Source of the DNA: JALZEG01 sp036258555
Lineage (GTDB): Bacteria > Actinomycetota > CADDZG01 > WHSQ01
Reading direction: 5' to 3'
NCBI GenBank assembly: GCA_036258555.1
Contig: DATADL010000152.1
Coordinates: forward strand, 1-15,171
DNA length: 15,171 bases
Positions 12,281 to 15,171 of the stretch are shown one piece after another. Each line of letters begins with the position of its first letter. Positions within the stretch are counted from its first letter, which is position 1. A model generated the notes under the pieces. It did not search any database, was not told where the DNA came from, and saw only the letters and a list, made by a program, of their open reading frames with translations. A program made the position numbers and the translations under genes.

Positions 12281-13480
12281 GTGGCGGAGGACCGAACGAG
12301 GCGGCCCCTCGTCGCGCTCTTGGTGGCCCAGGGCGTGTCGGTGGCGGGGAACCAGATGGCGCTCGTCGTCATCCCGCTGTTCGTCCTCGACACGACCGGT
12401 AGCGCATCGCGGACCGGCATCACGATGTTCTTCACGTTCCTGCCGACCGTGCTCGCCGGGCTCTTCGGGGGCGCGCTCGTGGACAGGCTCGGCTTCCGGA
12501 AGACGAGCGTCGTCGCCGACCTGGCGAGTGCGGGCGCGGTCGCCGCGATCCCGCTCCTGCACGCGACGACCGGGATCGAGTTCTGGCAGCTGGTCACGCT
12601 CGTCTTCCTGGGCGCGCTGCTCGACTCACCGGGGAACACGGCTCGCTCTGCGCTCGTGCCCGAGGTCGTCGCTCGCGCCGGGTTGTCGCTCGACCGCGGG
12701 ACCGCGTTGTTCAACGCCGGCGAGCGCATCGCGACGCTGGTCGGCCCGCCCGTGGCGGGCGCGCTGATACTCCTGACGGGCATCTCCGACGTCCTGTGGG
12801 TGGACGCGGGCACGTTCGTGTTCTCCGCCGTCCTCGTCCGCGTCGCGCTTCCCTCGGACAGGCCGAAACCCTCAGACGGAGCGTCGTATCTCTCCGATCT
12901 GCGCGCGGGCTTCTCGTTCGTGTGGCGGGACAAGCCGCTCGTCGCCATCGTCGTCCTCATCGCGACCATGAACTCTCTCGACTCCGCGCTGGCCTTCGTC
13001 GGGCTGCCCGTGTTCGTCGAGCGCGTGCTCGACAGCCCCGCGGCCCTCGGCCTGATCCTCGGTGTGACCGGAGCGGGGGCCGCCGGAGGCTCGCTCGCCT
13101 ACGCCGCGTGGGGAGGCCGTCTCCCGAGGCGGCCGACGCTGGTCGTCTGCTTCGTCGTCGTCAGCTCGTTCTTCCTCGGCGTCGGTGCGTTCCCCCCGCT
13201 CCCGCTCCTCCTCGTGCACGGGGCGATAGCCGGCGTCGCCGCGGGCCCGCTGAACGGCATCCTCGGCGCGGCGGAGTACGAAAGGATCCCGGAGGAGATG
13301 CGCGGCAGGGCGCTCGGGATCATCCGCGCGCTGGCGTGGATGGCGATCCCGCTCGGGGGCCTCGTCGGAGGCTGGTTGATCGAGGCGATCGGCCTGCGGG
13401 CGACGTTCCTGTCGCTGGGCGGGCTGTACGTCGCGACCGCGCTGTCGTCGGCCGTCAACCCCGGCCTGCGCCAGATCTGA
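12281..13480 (+). CDS. MFS transporter (MFS_3 / macrolide-efflux-like)
   Basis: This 399-residue integral membrane protein has about 12 predicted helices in two halves, separated by a hydrophilic loop around 190-215 (PSDRPKPSDGASYLSDLRAG). The MFS motif A is present after the second helix as GGALVDRLGFRKT (63-75). Segments such as NTARSALVPEVV (119-130) and LFNAGERIATLVGPPVAGAL (143-162) resemble the MefA/EntS-type exporters. Drug or metabolite efflux is therefore likely, but the substrate is unknown. The GTG at 12281 has no Shine-Dalgarno sequence, so the message may be leaderless. The 134-nt gap to the divergent cupredoxin gene holds the candidate cupredoxin promoter and a TTCCGGAA palindrome (12218-12225). 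A methyltransferase and a lysyl oxidase homologue follow on the same strand. Confidence 0.9.
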   Translation: MAEDRTRRPLVALLVAQGVSVAGNQMALVVIPLFVLDTTGSASRTGITMFFTFLPTVLAGLFGGALVDRLGFRKTSVVADLASAGAVAAIPLLHATTGIEFWQLVTLVFLGALLDSPGNTARSALVPEVVARAGLSLDRGTALFNAGERIATLVGPPVAGALILLTGISDVLWVDAGTFVFSAVLVRVALPSDRPKPSDGASYLSDLRAGFSFVWRDKPLVAIVVLIATMNSLDSALAFVGLPVFVERVLDSPAALGLILGVTGAGAAGGSLAYAAWGGRLPRRPTLVVCFVVVSSFFLGVGAFPPLPLLLVHGAIAGVAAGPLNGILGAAEYERIPEEMRGRALGIIRALAWMAIPLGGLVGGWLIEAIGLRATFLSLGGLYVATALSSAVNPGLRQI

Positions 13481-13542
13481 GCGGTCGCTGCCCTTGCCGG
13501 CGTCCTGCGCCTCACCCACCCGGCGTGTGGTTCCATGCCGTC

Positions 13543-14274
13543 ATGGAGGGCTACGACCCGCTCACCGTCTTCGGCAGAGCGCGCGCCGCGTCGTACGACG
13601 AGACCCTGCGCGGGGACGAGGACGCGACCGTCGACCTCCTCGCCGAGCTCGCCCGCGGCGGTCCCGCCCTCGAGCTCGCGATCGGCACCGGCCGCATCGC
13701 GCTGCCCCTCGCCGCACGGGGAGTCCGTGTCGACGGGATCGAGTCGTCTCAGGCCATGGTCGACCGGCTGCGCGCCAAGGCCGGGGGGAGCGACCTCGAC
13801 GTCACCGTCGGCGACATGTCCCGGGCCCGGCTCCCGGGGCGCTATCCGCTCGTCTTCCTCGTCTACAACACGTTGTTCAACCTGCTGACGCAAGACGATC
13901 AGGTGCGCTGCTTCGAGAACGCGGCGGTGCACCTCGACGACGGCGGCGCGTTCGTGGTCGAGGCCATCGTGCCTTCGCAGTTCCACCGCCTCCGCGGGAA
14001 CCAGTACGTGGACGCCGAGGCGATCGAGCTCGACGAGGTCTGGCTGGACGTCGGCCGCCACGACCCGGTCGCGCAGCGGCTCGACGAGTCACACGTCCGC
14101 CTGAGCGCGGAGGGTGTCGTCGTGCAGCCGATCGTGACCCGGTACGCGTGGCCCAGCGAGATGGACCTGATGGCGCGTATCGCGGGGTTGCGGCTGCGGG
14201 AGCGCTGGGGCGGCTGGGCCCGTGAGCCGTTCACGTCGGCCAGCACGAGCCACGTGTCGGTCTACGGCCACTAG
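13543..14274 (+). CDS. Class I SAM-dependent methyltransferase
   Basis: This 243-residue Rossmann-fold methyltransferase shows motif I as LELAIGTGRIALPLA (43-57), an acidic residue at the end of strand 2 (Glu67 in GIESSQAM) that would hold the SAM ribose, and VGDM (89-92) for the adenine side. YPLVFLVYNTLFNLLTQ (101-117) is the strand 4 region, as in methyltransferases of the small-molecule type. No target-recognition domain is seen, so the substrate is unknown. The start ATG 13543 leaves 62 nt after the MFS gene; an in-frame GTG at 13525 would add six residues, and neither has a good ribosome binding site. It may be cotranscribed with the MFS gene and the lysyl oxidase gene 45 nt downstream. 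Confidence 0.9.
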   Translation: MEGYDPLTVFGRARAASYDETLRGDEDATVDLLAELARGGPALELAIGTGRIALPLAARGVRVDGIESSQAMVDRLRAKAGGSDLDVTVGDMSRARLPGRYPLVFLVYNTLFNLLTQDDQVRCFENAAVHLDDGGAFVVEAIVPSQFHRLRGNQYVDAEAIELDEVWLDVGRHDPVAQRLDESHVRLSAEGVVVQPIVTRYAWPSEMDLMARIAGLRLRERWGGWAREPFTSASTSHVSVYGH

Positions 14275-14319
14275 GGCGTCGCAGGGGCGGGGGTGACCGC
14301 AGCGAACCGTAAGGGCAGG

Positions 14320-15171
14320 ATGCAGACACCACCGCGTCTCTTCGGCCGGCCGGCGCGCGCCCTCGTGGCGGCGCTGGTCGCCGCGCTCCCGGCGCTTCTC
14401 GCCGGAGGGTCCGCTTTCGGCGCGCCGGCGCCCTGGGTCCGGCCGGACCTCGTCCCGCAGCCTCCCGAGGAGGTCGTCGGACCGACCACCGGCTTCTCGA
14501 TCGGCCTCGGCGTGGACGCGCCGTTCCTGGTGAACGGGTGCTACGCGGAGGAGCGGGTGCGAAAGGGAGCCGCTCGGTGCCTGCGCTTCGACACGATCGT
14601 CGGGAACGCGGGGGCCGGGGCGTTCGAGCTCGCCTACATGCTTCACAAGCGACACGTCGTGTCGGCGACCCAGCGGGTCTACCGGAGCGACGGCTCGTTC
14701 GGCGACCGCTTCGCCGTCCGCTCGGAGCTCCACCCGACGCACGCGCACTTCCACGTGCAGGACTTCTACACGTCGAGGTTGTGGACGGCCGGCCCGGGTG
14801 GCGAGCGCGTCGGCGAGGCGCCGGTGGCGCGCGGCGACAAGAACGGGTTCTGTCCGGAGGACACGAGGCCGTTGGAGGGGCCGGACGACCCGGGGGGGCG
14901 GCACTACGCCTGCTTCACGCGCGACGAGCCGGACCAGCGCGGGTTCCAGGTCGTGGGGATCTCGGCCGGGTGGCAGGACGTCTACACAGCGGCCCTGCCC
15001 GACCAGTTCGTGGAGATCACCGGTGTGCCCGACGGGCGCTACGTCCTGGAGATAGAGCTGGACCCGCACAACGTGTTCGTGGAGTCGGACGACACGAACA
15101 ACAAGGTGTGCACGCTGATCGCGCTGAAGGGGACCGACGCCGAGCTACTGGAGCCGCAGGTCCCCTGCTGA
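14320..15171 (+). CDS. Secreted lysyl oxidase family protein (copper amine oxidase with LTQ-type cofactor residues)
   Basis: This 283-residue homologue of animal lysyl oxidase would oxidise lysine side-chain or other primary amines outside the cell. A Sec signal peptide runs from the basic N-terminus through a hydrophobic core (14-28) to a likely cleavage near Ala35. The copper motif HPTHAHFH (138-145) has the same H-x2-H-x-H-x-H spacing as human LOX (His289, 292, 294, 296). Lys174 in DKNGFCPEDT and Tyr222 in WQDVYTAALPDQ correspond to human Lys320 and Tyr355, which form the lysyl tyrosylquinone cofactor. ESDDTNNKVC near the C-terminus also matches. ATG 14320 follows AAGGG by 4 nt and gives a cleaner signal peptide than the in-frame GTG 14293, which would add nine residues. 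The stop is the last codon of the window. Confidence 0.9.
   Translation: MQTPPRLFGRPARALVAALVAALPALLAGGSAFGAPAPWVRPDLVPQPPEEVVGPTTGFSIGLGVDAPFLVNGCYAEERVRKGAARCLRFDTIVGNAGAGAFELAYMLHKRHVVSATQRVYRSDGSFGDRFAVRSELHPTHAHFHVQDFYTSRLWTAGPGGERVGEAPVARGDKNGFCPEDTRPLEGPDDPGGRHYACFTRDEPDQRGFQVVGISAGWQDVYTAALPDQFVEITGVPDGRYVLEIELDPHNVFVESDDTNNKVCTLIALKGTDAELLEPQVPC

Overview
The window is high-GC DNA (by eye roughly 70% G+C, with codon third positions almost always G or C) and carries genes typical of Actinomycetota: an IcmA-like coenzyme-B12 acyl-CoA mutase, crotonases, a CoA-type Nudix hydrolase, a GGDEF-EAL protein and several Sec-exported proteins. GTG and TTG starts are common. I cannot place it below phylum level. 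Coding density is very high: no gene-free stretch exceeds 300 bases, and the longest gaps are 5099-5262, 12147-12280 and 1445-1548. I saw no tRNA, rRNA, insertion sequence, CRISPR array or phage gene.

Left part (1-5100), CoA and B12 metabolism. A NifU-like iron-sulfur scaffold is followed after 7 nt by a MeaB-type GTPase that looks after B12 mutases. After a tiny secreted four-cysteine peptide comes the catalytic subunit of an acyl-CoA mutase. Its active-site residues match isobutyryl-CoA mutase better than methylmalonyl-CoA mutase, and it has no B12-binding domain. Convergent to it lie a seven-repeat beta-propeller protein and an atypical crotonase.

Middle part (5263-10900). A membrane-bound diguanylate cyclase/phosphodiesterase converges, with a 55-nt overlap, on a three-gene unit read on the minus strand. 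That unit is a Nudix CoA hydrolase, a 52-residue single-span membrane protein and a putative lipoprotein, joined by two GTGA start/stop overlaps. Divergent from the Nudix gene is a canonical enoyl-CoA hydratase. It converges with a GNAT acetyltransferase, which overlaps head-to-head with an alpha/beta hydrolase. A strong bidirectional terminator closes this block.

Right part (10914-15171). A secreted cupredoxin-domain protein on the minus strand is divergent from an MFS exporter, a SAM-dependent methyltransferase and a secreted lysyl oxidase homologue. The lysyl oxidase keeps the copper ligands and both residues that form the quinone cofactor. Two putative extracellular copper proteins therefore lie within 4.3 kb.

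I see no single multi-gene system that is clearly new. The best candidates for undescribed biology are the coupled Nudix/small-membrane/lipoprotein unit, the propeller protein, the secreted four-Cys peptide and the bacterial lysyl oxidase.
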